From contig CAVXXB010000012.1 in NCBI GenBank assembly GCA_963765585.1, forward strand, positions 62,001-126,000: a DNA stretch of 64,000 bases. The letters are read 5' to 3'. The notes below the pieces were generated by a model. It did not search any database, was not told the origin of the DNA, and worked only from the letters and a program-made list of their open reading frames with translations. This document shows, in pieces, positions 1 through 10,736 of this stretch. Within the stretch, counting starts at the first letter, position 1. Each line of letters begins with the position of its first letter. Source of the stretch: CAVXXB01 sp963765585 (lineage in GTDB: Bacteria; Calditrichota; Calditrichia; JAJRVZ01). The position numbers were made by a program, and so were the translations under genes.

Positions 1-324
1 TATAATAAATTAACAGAAAAATATGGATATAAAGTAGATATACCAGAAAATTTGCTTAATACATTGGGCTACCGCGCCACAGGTGCCGGTAATTTTGACC
101 TGGCCATCAAATTTTTTCTTCACAACGTGAAGCTGTATCCGGAGTCGGCAAATGTCTATGATAGTCTCGGCGAAGGTTATGAAGCCGCCGGTAAATTAGA
201 TTTGGCCAAAAAAAATTATCAAATTGCGATTGATAAAGGCTCGATTTCTAATGATAATAATCTTGCGATCTATAAGGAACATCTGGAAAATGTTGCAAAG
301 AAATTGAATGATAAAAAATCTTAA
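1..324 (+). CDS. C-terminal part of a TPR-tailed protein (truncated by window start)
   Basis: The frame is open from the first base of the window to the TAA at 322-324, so only the last roughly 107 residues are seen and the start lies outside. The visible part is a tetratricopeptide pair (motifs 'LGYRATGAGNFDLAIKFF', then 'YPESANVYDSLGEGYEAAGK'). It closely resembles the C-terminal tail of the alpha/beta hydrolase at 17926-19128 ('YPESANTYDSLGEAY'). By analogy the missing N-terminus may be a serine hydrolase or beta-lactamase-like enzyme, but that is inference. An internal TTG at 52 is not a convincing start because the reading frame and the TPR-like sequence run through it. Confidence 0.75.
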   Translation, partial: YNKLTEKYGYKVDIPENLLNTLGYRATGAGNFDLAIKFFLHNVKLYPESANVYDSLGEGYEAAGKLDLAKKNYQIAIDKGSISNDNNLAIYKEHLENVAKKLNDKKS

Positions 325-606
325 ATAGTATCATAGGGAAAATTATATTTGATATAATACCAGGATCACAGGATTAGAAGTTAGCAATGAGAAATTAATA
401 GCCAGCCGTTGGCAATTGGCTATAGGCAATTACCAATCTCTGAATTATCTACTATAACTTTATTTTAAATAGCACGCTGATTGCCCCTGTAAAACGGGGC
501 AGGACGGATTTGTCTGATTTTCAGTGTTTTTTTATTTTAATAATTTTTATCAGCGTTAATCCGTGTCATCCGCGTTCTATTTCTTCTATGACGGTATCAT
601 AAGATA
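325..606. repeat. Intergenic spacer made of dispersed repeat elements
   Basis: No gene is seen. At 375-445 there is a stretch of the 'GTTGGCAATTGGCTATAGGC' spacer family, also seen near 62680 and 47510. At about 470-600 there is an element with 'ACGGGGCAGGACGGATT' and 'ATCCGCGTTCTATTTCTTCT', ending in GGTATCA. The same pieces recur at 3251-3300 and, in the opposite orientation, at 9793-9905. This element abuts the 3' end of the next gene. Function unknown. Confidence 0.6.
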
Positions 607-1756
607 TTATTTCAGTAAAATCATTTTCCTGACTTTGCGATATTCACCAGCTACCAACTGATAATAGTAAACACCACTTGCCAGGTTTTTTGCATTAAAT
701 GTGTAGCTGATGGTTTCCCGGATTCATTCTCTGTGAGACTAAAGTAGTCACTTTTTCGCCAAGCAGATTATATACCGATAATTCCACATGACAGCCAACC
801 GCCAACCGCCAACTGATAATCGTTTCCGGGTTAAAGGGATTGGGATAGTTTTGTCTTAATTCATATTTAACCGGGAATTCGGTTTTTGCTTCGACTGATA
901 CTGCGGCCGGATTATAATACAGAGCGATGCCTCTTATATTGTGACCAAGTCCGGTTACAATATCCATAATATTAGTCGTATCCATATTGCAACATCTTAT
1001 TTTACCGTATTCGGTCCAATAAATTTTGTTAAGATCGCTGTTGATTACAAAATAGAATGCATCAATATCCGTCAAGATTGTGTCAGGATCGCTCCCATCG
1101 AAATTTGCCCGGCTAATATTATCACCGGAACCCCAAATCCAATAAATTTTATTGCCCAGAACATCAAGATCCCGCGGACCGAGATAATTGGCAATTGCTT
1201 CTCTATCCCTGCCATCATATCCCATCCTGCTTATTCTGTCGACCCTTCCGTATACGGTCTGTGCCCAGAAAACCAATTGACTATCGGGGTGAATGTCTAT
1301 TCCACGATATTCATGCATAGCATAAGAAGAAGTATAAAGATCCTCGATATTTGAATTAAGACTATCCATGTCGGCCCGCGAAACCCGGTCGTCACTATAA
1401 GTATTTTTTAGCCAGTAAATTTTTCGGTTTTCCAGATCAAGTGCGATATCTTCTAATCCTGTTATGCCGGTTACTACTTCTTCGGGATTAGAGCCATCCA
1501 GGTTCATTCTGACGATCCGATTTAATCCGGATTCAGAATAATAGATTTTCATTGGCACACTAAGGGAATCTAATGCTATTCCTTCGGGCATTTGCAGACT
1601 ATCTTTAATATCGGTTACATAAGAGCCATTAAGATGTGCAGATTGAATTTTTCCATAACTGTTTGATCAACCCAGAATAGTTGTGAAGATTGAGAACAAC
1701 AAATCACGCTGCGAGAAGGATAGAATGAAAACCAGAATAATTATTAAAGATTTCAT
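607..1756 (-). pseudogene. Secreted YWTD-like beta-propeller with C-terminal sorting domain, frameshifted
   Basis: The best start is ATG at 1756-1754, preceded by GGAGGTG five bases upstream and followed by a signal-peptide-like stretch (MKSLIIILVFILSFSQ). The body holds LDL-receptor class B (YWTD-type) repeats, seen as 'KIYYSESGLNRIVRMNLDG', 'KIYWLKNTYSDDRVSRAD', 'KIYWIWGSGDNISRANFDG' and 'KIYWTEYGKIRCC'. These suggest an extracellular six-bladed propeller that binds protein or ligand. The C-terminus is a sorting domain ('LRQNYPNPFNPETIISW') whose last strand is read in another frame and stops at TAA 609-607. Two to three frame changes are visible, near 1700-1650 and near 715. Both flanks of each break still look like good protein, so these are either sequencing indels or a recent pseudogene. 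Confidence 0.7.
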
Positions 1757-2089
1757 CTCACACCTCCATTTAAAAGAATTATTCACAAAACATGAAAAAA
1801 TAATTCTGTTCACGAGCATAAAAACAGTATATATAGGTTCTGGATGAATCCGGGAATACAGCCTCTGTAAAATTGTAAGGAAAAGACCTATGCAAAATTT
1901 AATATATGGGAAGAAGAACACAAGCAAAATATTGTGAATTCTTTTTAAAGGGGTATTTCAATGTTTGTGGACGCCTCAATTGGATTAGCAAGTGGTACCG
2001 CAAATACCGGCGGGTATTGGAGAAAATTATTTTTCGGGGAATAGCACAACTCTAAAAGGGGTTTACGAAAAATATTTATAAGGAATAGT
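1757..2089. other. Divergent intergenic region
   Basis: This 333-bp stretch separates the leftward propeller gene from the rightward AI-2E permease gene and must carry both promoters. It is AT-rich. Short frames in it have no recognisable product. The only clear signals are the GGAGGTG site of the left gene (near 1762-1768) and AAGGA at 2079-2083 of the right gene. No convincing promoter boxes or operators were picked out by eye. Confidence 0.4.
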
Positions 2090-3192
2090 TTGAAAAATGA
2101 ACAAATTTCGGAAGAGTATAATCCGTCCAAAGTGGTATATATTTTAATCGGCCTGGCTTCATTTGTAGTCATCATTGCCGGAATTAAACAGCAGAGGCAA
2201 TTATTGTCCCTTTTCTTACTGCTATTTTTTTTACTTTGATCATCTTCCCAATCATTTTCTGGTCGCAAAAAAGAGCCGTTCCGATAGGGATTTCGATATT
2301 ACTTACATCTCTCATCATTGTATCCCTTTTCACATTCTTCATTATCATTCTGGGATCAAATATTCAGGTTCTGGCAGAAAATATTCCTGATTATCATGAT
2401 TTGTTGGAGGAAAGATGGCAATCGACCACAGTATTCTGGAATGCGCGGGGAGTGGATATGTCAATCTTGAAGATAACCGATTTGATCTCTTCGAACGTAA
2501 TAAAAAATTTTGCTATTGCAACCATAGGTTCCCTTACCGTAGTTGTTGAAGAGAGTTTTATGGTATTTATCCTTACTATATTTATGCTGCTGGCTTCATC
2601 TACTTTTCCGACAAAAATTGCAGCTTTAACAGCAAACAAGAAAAGTACCTTAAAAGTGTTAGACAAAATCGTACATATGATCAGCCATTATATGCTGATT
2701 AAAACGGTGATAAGCTTGCTTACCGGTCTACTGGTCACCCTGGTTCTGATCATTCTCAATATCGATCATGCTATTTTTTGGGGGTTTTTAGCTTTTTCGC
2801 TTAATTATATCCCCAATGTGGGTTCTTTTCTGGCCGCTGTTCCGGTTATCTTTTTGACGATGATTCAATTCGGATTTGAAAAAGCGGTACTGGTCACACT
2901 GAGCTACTTAGTAATTAATGTGGTAATGGGTAATTTTATTGAGCCGCGGGCTATGGGAAAATCAACTGAATTATCGGTCGTCGTTATTTTTATGTCACTG
3001 ATTTTCTGGGGCTGGGTACTGGGGCCGGTGGGGATGTTTCTGTCAGTCCCCCTTACCATGGTGCTAAAAATTGTATTTGAACATTTTGAGAGTACACGCT
3101 GGTTTAGTATTTTGATCGGACCGGATGAATTTATAAAAGAGAATCCGGAGACTGAATCCACGAAGCGTGTCGTTTTAAAATCACGCATGTGA
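2090..3192 (+). CDS. AI-2E family transporter (PerM/YdiK-like permease), one frameshift
   Basis: Polytopic inner-membrane protein of the AI-2E exporter superfamily (PF01594). Members include TqsA and Na+/H+ or efflux permeases, so the substrate cannot be assigned. Family hallmarks are visible in the C-terminal half: 'WGFLAFSLNYIPNVGSFLA', 'NFIEPRAMGKSTELSVVV' and 'GWVLGPVGMFLSVPLT'. The start is TTG 2090, six bases after AAGGA (2079-2083), and it opens with a hydrophilic leader and a membrane helix ('VYILIGLASFVVIIAGIK'). After that 'GIK' the frame shifts near 2187, and the new frame reads 'AEAIIVPFLTAIFFTLIIF'. The corrected protein is about 367 residues, normal for the family. It stands alone between secreted-protein genes. 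Confidence 0.85.
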
Positions 3193-3250
3193 TCTATTCC
3201 TGGCTGACAGGGATGCTGTTGATTTAAAGGATTTTATTTAAATATTTTTT

Positions 3251-3300
3251 ATCCCTTCATCCGCGTTCTATTTCTTCTGTGTTGGTATCCTTTGATACTA
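3251..3300 (-). repeat. Partial copy of the GGTATC-ended dispersed element
   Basis: Carries 'TCATCCGCGTTCTATTTCTT' followed by GTGTTGGTATCCTTTGATAC, matching the right half of the element at 470-600 and, in reverse, the one at 9793-9905. It lies directly downstream of the 3' end of the LamG/FG-GAP gene. Confidence 0.5.
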
Positions 3301-3319
3301 TTTATATGCGACATATTGC

Positions 3320-5708
3320 TTATTTGAGAAAAATCATTTTCTTGACATGCGTAAAATCCCCGGCGATAACCGATAATAATAAACACCGCTGGCCAGATTT
3401 TTTGCGTTAAAGGTGTAGTTATGAGTTCCCGGATTCATCTTCTGTGAAACTAAAGTAGCTACTTTCTCGCCAAGTAGATTGTAGACCGACAATTCCACCT
3501 GACTGCCAACAGCCAACTGCCAACGAATCACTGTCTCCGGATTGAATGGGTTCGGATAATTCTGATAAAGATTATATGATTCAGGGCCTGTCTGAGCAAA
3601 TTCATTATCGCCAATATCAGCCGCCTCACCTTCCGTCAGTGTCAGCAACTGATTTACTTCAACTCCTGTATATATTTCGACTAAACTGGATGGCCATTGC
3701 AGAGTCAGCGTATCGATACGTGTTGCATCGCCCAGGCCAAAATGCTGAATCAGACCGTTTGCCGATCTTCTGCCGGCATTACTGGCCACCAGACGCATTT
3801 GCTGTATATCCTGGCCGGCGATATTTGCCTTAGCACGGATAATAGTACCGATTGCAGAGCGGTTTGAAGTGGTTCCAATCAGATTTAGCTTCAACCAATT
3901 GCCTGTGGTATTATTATCGTATGCAGAACTATTGCGGTCACGATTTGCGACAAACAGTTCCAGGGCACCGTCTCCATCCCAATCAACCAGACTGACGCCG
4001 TCACTCTGGCCTAAATCTTCAACTGCGGGTTCTCCGCTGAGCCGTTCAAATACATCCATACCTTTATTTAAATAAATAAAATTTTTACGGGCACCAATAT
4101 GTTCTCCATTGGCTACTACCAGATCGAGATCGCCATCGTTGTCAATATCACCCCAGCTACTACCGCCGCAACCCCTTTGTCACCAACCACCGGCAAATTT
4201 GTGAGTTGTGTGAAATCACCATTCCCATCATTACGATACAAGGCATTATTTTCACCTGGTTCGGTGTTGGTATTGGCCACAAACAGGTCAAGATCGCCAT
4301 CATTATCATAGTCCCCCCAGCTGGGGCTCGATCCGTGTTTTCCGTCGTTGGCAATAATACTGGTATCGTTGCGTGTGAAGAATCCATTACCATGATTGAT
4401 ATATAGAAAATTATTATTGGCATAGGTATTTGTGATGTACAGATCCAAATCCGCATCCTCATCGATATCGATCCAGGAGGGAGTGATGGAACTACGATTA
4501 TTTATTGCAATAGCGCCAGTATCGATCCTGGCGAAGGTTCCATCGCCATTATTATGAAATAACTCATTTGCGTGATCCCGGTTGGCAATGAGCAGATCGA
4601 GATATGAGTCGCCGTCGTAATCGCCCCAGGCGGCATCTGTAGAAGACAGGTTCAGTTCTGCTCACCGGACTTTCGGTCTGCTCGGTAAAATTGCCGTCGC
4701 CGTCATTATGATATAAGATATTTTTTTGACCAAAGCGGATGACGACCAGATCCAGATTTCCATCGTTGTCATAATCGGCCCATGCTGCGGAACGTGAAGC
4801 CAAACCATCCTGTATAATTATGTGAACTTGTATCCGAAACGAACTGACCGGCACCGTTCTGGTAGAAAAATGCGATTACTGTCATTACCGGTCACCAGGT
4901 AAAGGTCCGGATGCATATCTGCATTGAAATCACCCCAGATGGTTGCATAACCATTACTCGCACCGGAGTCCGGAAACGCATCCAAAGGAACAAAAAGTTG
5001 AGTCTGCTGATGGTAATCATCATATAAAAGTGCAATTTCTTCCGGCGACAGTGCCCGGTTATAAATCCGGACATCATCAATCCGTCCGTTAAAATGTTCA
5101 GTAATACCCGGTACATCCCGGCCGATTTCCAGCGGTCTGGAATCAACCGTCATTTTTACTTCGAAGCCAATAGTTTGAATCATATCACCATTGACATAAT
5201 AGCGCAGGGAATCGGCATCATAAGTAACCGAGACCATATACCAGTTAAAAAACTCAAAGTTATATGCTGTATCAAAACCAGTGTTCCAGTTATTAAAATG
5301 GACGCCAACGCCATGGTTTCCGGTCGAAAGCCGGTATTGAAAGGCATTACTGCCTTCGGCAGATTTCATAAGAACCGGATTAAACGGGGAGCCGGTTTTG
5401 CTCCAACCATACATATATACCCAGGCCGACATGGTGATTGTGGAATCCGGAGACTCAAGCGACGCAGATGAAGGAATACTGACATAACCGGACGATCCGT
5501 TAAATTCGAGGGCACCGCTCTGATTACCAAAACGGTCAGGCGAAGATATCAGGTTAAACATGGCTCCGTCATTAATGTAAGCACTCTGATCGGTTGCCTC
5601 ACCATTAAGGGTATACCAGCCAATCAATGTGCTGTCAACATCCTGTGCGGCGGATAATGAGAAAAGCACCATGATAAAAAAGATATAATAAAGAGGAAGT
5701 GTTTTCAT
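3320..5708 (-). pseudogene. Secreted LamG / FG-GAP (VCBS) / UnbV-ASPIC protein with sorting domain, copy A, multiply frameshifted
   Basis: The start is ATG 5708, behind an AGGGAGAG ribosome site shared with copy B. The order is: signal peptide (MKTLPLYYIFFIMVLFSLS); concanavalin-like LamG domain (about residues 35-230, including 'GWYTLNGEATDQSAYINDG' and 'GRIDDVRIYNRALSPEEIA'); a series of FG-GAP/VCBS repeats with calcium-type loops ('WADYDNDGNLDLVVIRFG', 'WGDYDNDGDLDLFVANTN'); a UnbV/ASPIC domain ('WLKLNLIGTTSNRSAIGT', 'HFGLGDATRIDTLTLQWP'); and a sorting domain ('NYPNPFNPETVIRWQLAV') ending at TAA 3322-3320. Role: cell-surface or secreted adhesion/carbohydrate-binding protein (inference). 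Frames break near 4870, 4815, 4650, 4163, 4080 and 3345. The break near 4650 is also present in copy B. Confidence 0.75.
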
Positions 5709-5727
5709 TTGACTCTCCCTTTGAGAT
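3532..5727 (-). repeat. 2.2-kb direct tandem duplication, unit A
   Basis: This segment aligns base for base with 5728-7922 at an offset of about 2,194-2,196. The copies differ by scattered substitutions and single-base indels, so they are distinct loci rather than a repeated read. Unit A keeps the rest of the sorting domain on its left side. Confidence 0.85.
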
Positions 5728-7902
5728 TGTCTCCGGATTGAATGGGTTCGGATAATTCTGATAAAGATTATATGATTCAGGTCCTGTCTGGGCAAATTCA
5801 TTATCGCCAATATCGGCCGCCTCACCTTCCGTCAGTGTAGGTAATTGATTTACTTCAACTTCGGTATAGATTTCGACTAAACCAGATGGCCATTGCAGAG
5901 TCAGTGTATCGATACGTGTTGCATCGCCCAGGCCAAAATGCTGAATCAGACCGTTTGTCGATCTTCTGCCGGCATTACTGGCCACCAGACGCATTTGTTG
6001 TATATCCTGGCCAGCGATATTTGCTTTAGCACGGATAATAGTACGGATTGCAGAACGGTTTGAAGTGGTTCCAATAAGATTTAGCTTCGACCAATTGCCT
6101 GTGGTGTTATTATCGTATGCAGAACTATTGCGGTAACGATGTGCGACAAACATTTCCAGAGCACCGTCATTGTCCCAATCAATCAAACTGAGGCCGTCAC
6201 TTTGACCTAAATCGTCAACCGCGGGTTCCTGGTGAGGCGTTCAAATACATCCATACCTTTATTTATATAAATAAAATTTTTACGGGCACCAATATGTTCT
6301 CCATTGGCTACCACCAGATCGAGATCGCCGTCGTTGTCAATATCACCCCAGCTACTACCGCCGGCAACCCCTCTGTCACCCACCACCGGTAAATTGGTGA
6401 GTTGCGTGAAATCACCATTCCCTTCATTACGATACAAGGCATTGTTTTCACCGGGTTCGGTGTTGGTATTGGCCACAAACAGGTCAAGATCTCCATCATT
6501 ATCATAGTCTCCCCAACTGGGGCTCGATCCGTGTTTTCCGTCAGTAGAAATAATACTGGTATCATTGCGTGTGAAGAATCCATTACCATGATTGATGTAT
6601 AGGAAATTATTATTGGCATAGGTATTTGTGATGTACAGATCCAAATCCGCATCCTCATCGATATCGATCCAGGCGGGAGTGATGGAACTACGATTATTTA
6701 TTGCAATAGCGCCAGTATCGATCCTGGCGAAGGTGCCATCGCCATTATTATGAAATAACTCATTTGCGTGATCCCGGTTGGCAATAAGCAGATCGAGATA
6801 TGAGTCTCCGTCGTAATCGCCCCAGGCAGCATCGGTAGAAGACAGGCTATGTTCTGCTTACGGGACTTTCCGTCTGTTCGGTAAATATTCCGTCTCCGTC
6901 ATTATGATATAAGATATTTTTTTGACCAAAGCGGATGACGACCAGATCCAGATTCCCATCGTTGTCATAATCGGCCCATGCTGCGGAACGTGAAGCCATA
7001 CCATCCTGTATAATATGTGAACTTGTATCCGATACGAACTGACCGGCACCGTTCTGGTAGTAAAAGAGATTGCTGTCATTACCGGTCACCAGGTAAAGGT
7101 CCGGATGCATATCCGCATTGAAATCACCCCAGATGGCTGCATAACCATTACTCGCACCGGAGTCCGGAAACGCATCCAATGGAACAAAAAGTTGAGTCTG
7201 CTGATGGTAATCATCATATAAAAGTGCAATTTCTTCCGGCGATAGTGCCCGGTTATAAATCCGGACATCATCAATCCGTCCGTTAAAATGCTCCGTAATA
7301 CCCGGAACATCACGGCCGATTTCCAGTGGTCTGGAATCAACTGTCATTTTGACCTTAAAGCCTATGGTTTTAATCAGATCACTATTAACATAATAACGAA
7401 TGGAATCGGCATCATAGGTAACCGAGACCATATACCAGTTAAAAAAATCAAACCCATACGCTGCGTCAAAACCGGTGTTCCAGTTATTAAAATGGATGCC
7501 AACGCCACCGCTTCCGGTCGAAAGCCGGTATTGAAAGGCATTACTGCCTTCGGCAGATTTCATAAGAACCGGATTAAACGGGGAGCCGGTTTTACTCCAA
7601 CCATACATATATACCCAGGCCGACATGGTGATTGTGGAATCCGGAGACTCAAGGGACGCAGATGAAGGAATACTGACATAACCGGATGATCCGTTAAATT
7701 CGAGGGCACCGCCTTGATTACCAAAACGGTCAGGCGAAGATATCAGGTTAAACATGGTTCCATCATTAATGTAGGCACTCTGATCGGTCGCCTCACCATC
7801 AAGTGTATACCAGCCGATCAATGTGCTGTCAACATCCTGTGCGGTGGATAATGAGAAAAGCACCGTGATAAAAAAGATATAATAAAGAGGAAGTGTTTTC
7901 AT
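5635..7902 (-). pseudogene. Tandem copy B of the LamG / FG-GAP / UnbV gene, lacking its sorting domain
   Basis: Start ATG 7902 behind AGGGAGAG. It has the same domain order as copy A (signal peptide, LamG, FG-GAP repeats, UnbV), with nearly identical but clearly diverged sequence. Frames break near 6850 (shared with copy A) and near 6232 (one base missing relative to copy A). The 3' end is cut at the duplication junction: after 'NYPNPFNPET' the frame runs directly into the ribosome-site region and signal-peptide codons of copy A in another frame, giving a nonsense tail that stops at 5635. The product would therefore lack most of the C-terminal sorting domain. It overlaps the start of copy A by 74 bases because of this fusion. 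Confidence 0.75.
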
Positions 7903-7922
7903 TTGACTCTCCCTTTGAGATA
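5728..7922 (-). repeat. 2.2-kb direct tandem duplication, unit B
   Basis: The left edge is visible at 5727/5728. To its left the sequence equals the leader of copy B (CTCTCCCTTTGAGAT, also at about 7907-7921). To its right it equals the inside of the copy A sorting domain (TGTCTCCGGATTGAATGGG, also at 3532). The right edge is where the two leaders diverge, after CCCTTTGAGAT near 7922. The junction shows little or no microhomology. Confidence 0.8.
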
Positions 7923-8186
7923 GCAAATAGTTGATAATGGACACATTCAGCTTTTCTTTTGTCTTCGTGTCTTGGTGGTGAAATTTATGAAATAATCACA
8001 ATTGTATTTTAAAGACTGAGAAAATTATATACAAAAATACGGTAATCAAATATTTTTTTCTGTGACTAGCATCAAAATAATCCATAATACCTCCAAACAT
8101 CATTTCTTATTTCTTCATTTTTTCTTCACTTTTACCTTTTAGGTTTATCACAGTTAAACAGAGGTATTTAGACAGGAGGAAAAATC

Positions 8187-9703
8187 ATGAGTTCATTTAG
8201 GTATTTCAATCGGCCCTGGTTGTTGATCGTCGCCGGAATCCTGGTTGGCATTGTATTAAGCACAGGATTTGGCAGGACATTTGATGCACACAACCAGCAC
8301 GGGAAATCTGTGATGCTGGAAGATAGTGATAACGATACCGAGATCGTTTCTAAAGATCTTTTACTGCAGAGAGTCTCAGTAATGTATTTGCTGATGTTGC
8401 GGCAAATGTAAATCCGTCGGTGGTTACCGTTTTTACTGAAACGGATGTTCAGGTTGGAGGAATGCCGTTTTCGGGATCGCCATTTGGTAAATATTTCGGG
8501 GATGATTTTTTTGAGAAATTCTTTCAACAACAAGCACCGCAACAAAACTACAAACGGATGGGTTTGGGCTCGGGAGTGATTATCGATTCCGATGGCATAC
8601 TTTTAACCAATAATCATGTTGTTGATAATGCGGATAATATTAAAGTACGACTAATGGATGGCAGAGAGTTCGAGGCTACCGTTAAAGGAAAAGATCCGCA
8701 AACCGATCTGGCAGTAATACTAATCGATACCAAAAATCTTAAGCCGATCACACTCGGCAATTCGGATAAAACCCGCGTTGGTGAAATGGTTCTTGCGATT
8801 GGATCACCACTAAATCCGCAATTAGAGCATACCGTTACTTCGGGAATCATCAGTGCCAAGGGAAGAAGCGGCGTCGGTCTGACCCAGTATGAAGATTATA
8901 TCCAAACCGATGCGGCAATTAATCCGGGTAATTCAGGCGGTGCTTTGGTTGATCTGAGAGGAAACCTTATCGGAATCAATAGTGCGATTGTCTCGCAGAG
9001 TGGTGGATTTCAGGGTATTGGATTTGCCATCCCGGTAAACCTGGCCAGAAAAGTAATGAATGATATTATCAATAATGGTAAAGTTGTTCGCGGATGGTTA
9101 GGGGTATATATCCAGAATATTACTCCGGACCTGGCCAAAGCACTTGATTTAAAATCAACAAAGGGTGTATTGGTTGGCAAAGTGGAAAAGGACAGTCCGG
9201 CAGAACGGGCAGGACTTGCCGAAGAAGATGTCATTTTGGCTTTTAATGGTAAGGACCTGGATAATGCCACTGAGTTAAGCACCTGGGTGGCCAGTAGTTC
9301 CCCTTCGGAGCGCATCGATCTGAAGATCCTGCATGATGGTAACGAAAAAATGGTTGAAGTCGAACTCGGTGAGCTGAATGAGGAAAAACAGGCACTTGCC
9401 CAGGGGAAAAGCCAGGTCTCTTCAATCGGTCTGCAGGTGGCTAATATCGTTCCGGAATTAGTAAATCAATATCATTTGAATAAAGACATCAGCGGGGTTG
9501 TTGTGACTGGAGTGAATCCTAATGGTGTTGCCGCCAGCGCAGGGATCAGAGAAGGAGATCTCATCATGAAAGTCAATCGTCAGGAAATCAAATCTGTTGA
9601 AGAATTTGATGCACAAATTTCCGGAACAGGGAGCGGAGATAATCTACTGCTGTTTATCAGACGTGGTACAGCCAATCTTTTTGTTGCATTCACTAAACCA
9701 TAG
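8187..9703 (+). CDS. degP: HtrA/Deg-family periplasmic serine protease with two PDZ domains, one frameshift
   Basis: Trypsin-like quality-control protease acting in the periplasm. The start ATG 8187 follows a strong AGGAGGA site (8174-8180). An N-terminal membrane anchor or signal is visible ('PWLLIVAGILVGIVLSTGFG'). A frameshift near 8365 links the leader to 'FADVAANVNPSVVTVFTE'. In the main part the catalytic triad is present: His in 'LLTNNHVVDNAD', Asp in 'PQTDLAVILID', Ser in 'INPGNSGGALVDLRG'. Two PDZ domains follow, the first from 'GWLGVYIQNITPDLAKAL' and the second from 'SIGLQVANIVPELV' to 'EGDLIMKVNRQEIKS'. About 505 residues once joined, typical of DegP/DegQ/MucD. It is monocistronic and ends before a strong hairpin. 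DegP versus DegQ/MucD cannot be separated from sequence alone. Confidence 0.9.
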
Positions 9704-9727
9704 TATCAATGTGATCGCAGGATAAAA

Positions 9728-9765
9728 TTAAGAAGATATTCACATTGCCGTGAATATCTTCTTAA
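9728..9765 (+). terminator. Perfect 16-bp hairpin downstream of the htrA-like gene
   Basis: Left arm TTAAGAAGATATTCAC (9728-9743), six-base loop ATTGCC, right arm GTGAATATCTTCTTAA (9750-9765), followed by TTCTTCATTTG. It lies 25 bases after the protease stop. The stem is AT-rich and the following T tract is weak, so it may act as a terminator or as an mRNA 3'-end stabiliser. Confidence 0.6.
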
Positions 9766-9792
9766 TTCTTCATTTGTATATATATAGTAAAA

Positions 9793-9905
9793 TGGTATCA
9801 AATGATACCAACACAGAATAAAAAGAATGCAAATTATCCCCGTGAAACGGGGCAGGACGGATTAACGCGAATAAAAATCCGTGAAAATCCGTGTGCTATT
9901 AAAAA
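9793..9905 (+). repeat. Dispersed element headed by a TGGTATCA palindrome
   Basis: Begins with TGGTATCAAATGATACCA (9793-9810), a palindrome with two 8-base arms. It continues with 'ACGGGGCAGGACGGATTAAC' and 'AAAATCCGTGTGCTATT'. It is the reverse-oriented relative of the element at 470-600. A related palindrome core, TAGTATCAAATGATATCA, occurs at about 17706. Confidence 0.55.
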
Positions 9906-10056
9906 TACCATTATGGCCGATTATTGATAGAATGAGAATATATTAATTCGCAATATTACAATCATTTTGTCTGGTTATCATATGACACTAACGATAAATA
10001 TTTTATGATTTCTTTGACGAAAATGATAACTTTAATACATAACCGGGGAAGGTTCG

Positions 10057-10736
10057 ATGCGAGTACTTGTTGTCGAAGATGAAGAGGCGCTTGCGCTTCG
10101 TCTAAAAAATGTTCTGGAAAGCGATAAATATTTTGTTGAAGTTGTGTTCGACGGTCTGTCAGGTCTGGAAAAGGTATTGACAGAAGAGTATGATTTAGTC
10201 ATCCTGGATATACTGCTTCCACATATTGATGGCATCCAGATTCTGAAAGAAATGCGCCGTCAGGATATCCTTACCCCTGTATTATTGCTTACAGTAAAAG
10301 ATAGTACGGAAGATAAGGTGGTCGGGCTGGATGCCGGAGCGGATGATTATTTAACCAAGCCGTTTGCTATTCCTGAATTACTTGCCCGGACGCGATCCCT
10401 TTTGCGGCGAAAAAGTGAAATAAAAAGCGCGATATACATATCGCTCATCTTGATATTAATACCAATACTCATGAAGTGCTGCATGATGGGAACCCAATAA
10501 ATCTAACAGCAAAAGAATATGCGATTCTGGAATTTCTTGTTTATAACAAGAACAGGGTACTGTCCCGTTTGTCAATTGCCGAACATGTCTGGGGTGATAA
10601 CTTTGATATGTTTACTATGACTAATTTTGTTGATGTACATGTAAAAAATTTACGTAAAAAAATTGAATCGTCCGATAATAAAAATATTATTAAAACAGTA
10701 AGAGGTCTGGGATATATGATTAAGGATGAATCGTGA
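10057..10736 (+). CDS. OmpR/PhoB-family response regulator, one frameshift
   Basis: DNA-binding response regulator of a two-component system. The receiver domain (residues 1-120) has the acidic pair E7/D8, phospho-acceptor D51 ('DLVILDILLPHIDG'), T79 and K101 ('DDYLTKPF'). A winged-helix effector domain follows ('NPINLTAKEYAILEFLVYN', 'DVHVKNLRKKIES', 'TVRGLGYMIK'). The frame changes once near 10430 inside the linker; the correct frame reads 'DIHIAHLDINTNTHEV'. A GGGGAAGG site precedes ATG 10057. The stop overlaps the GTG start of the kinase gene by four bases (GTGA), so the two are translationally coupled. Targets are unknown; the downstream pump, trkH and other ion genes make ion or envelope stress plausible (inference). 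Confidence 0.88.

Noticed and set aside
941..1354. Open frame of 137 codons on the + strand
   Set aside because: It is antisense to the YWTD propeller gene, whose repeats are clear on the minus strand; no family pattern.
1945..2268. Minus-strand frame of 107 codons
   Set aside because: Antisense to the start of the AI-2E gene and its leader; composition not protein-like.
5094..5471. Open frame on the + strand in copy A, repeated at 7288-7665 in copy B
   Set aside because: Both are antisense shadows of the LamG domain; conservation between copies simply follows from the duplication.
3532..7922. Duplication as an assembly artefact
   Set aside because: The copies differ by many substitutions and private indels and have distinct outer flanks.
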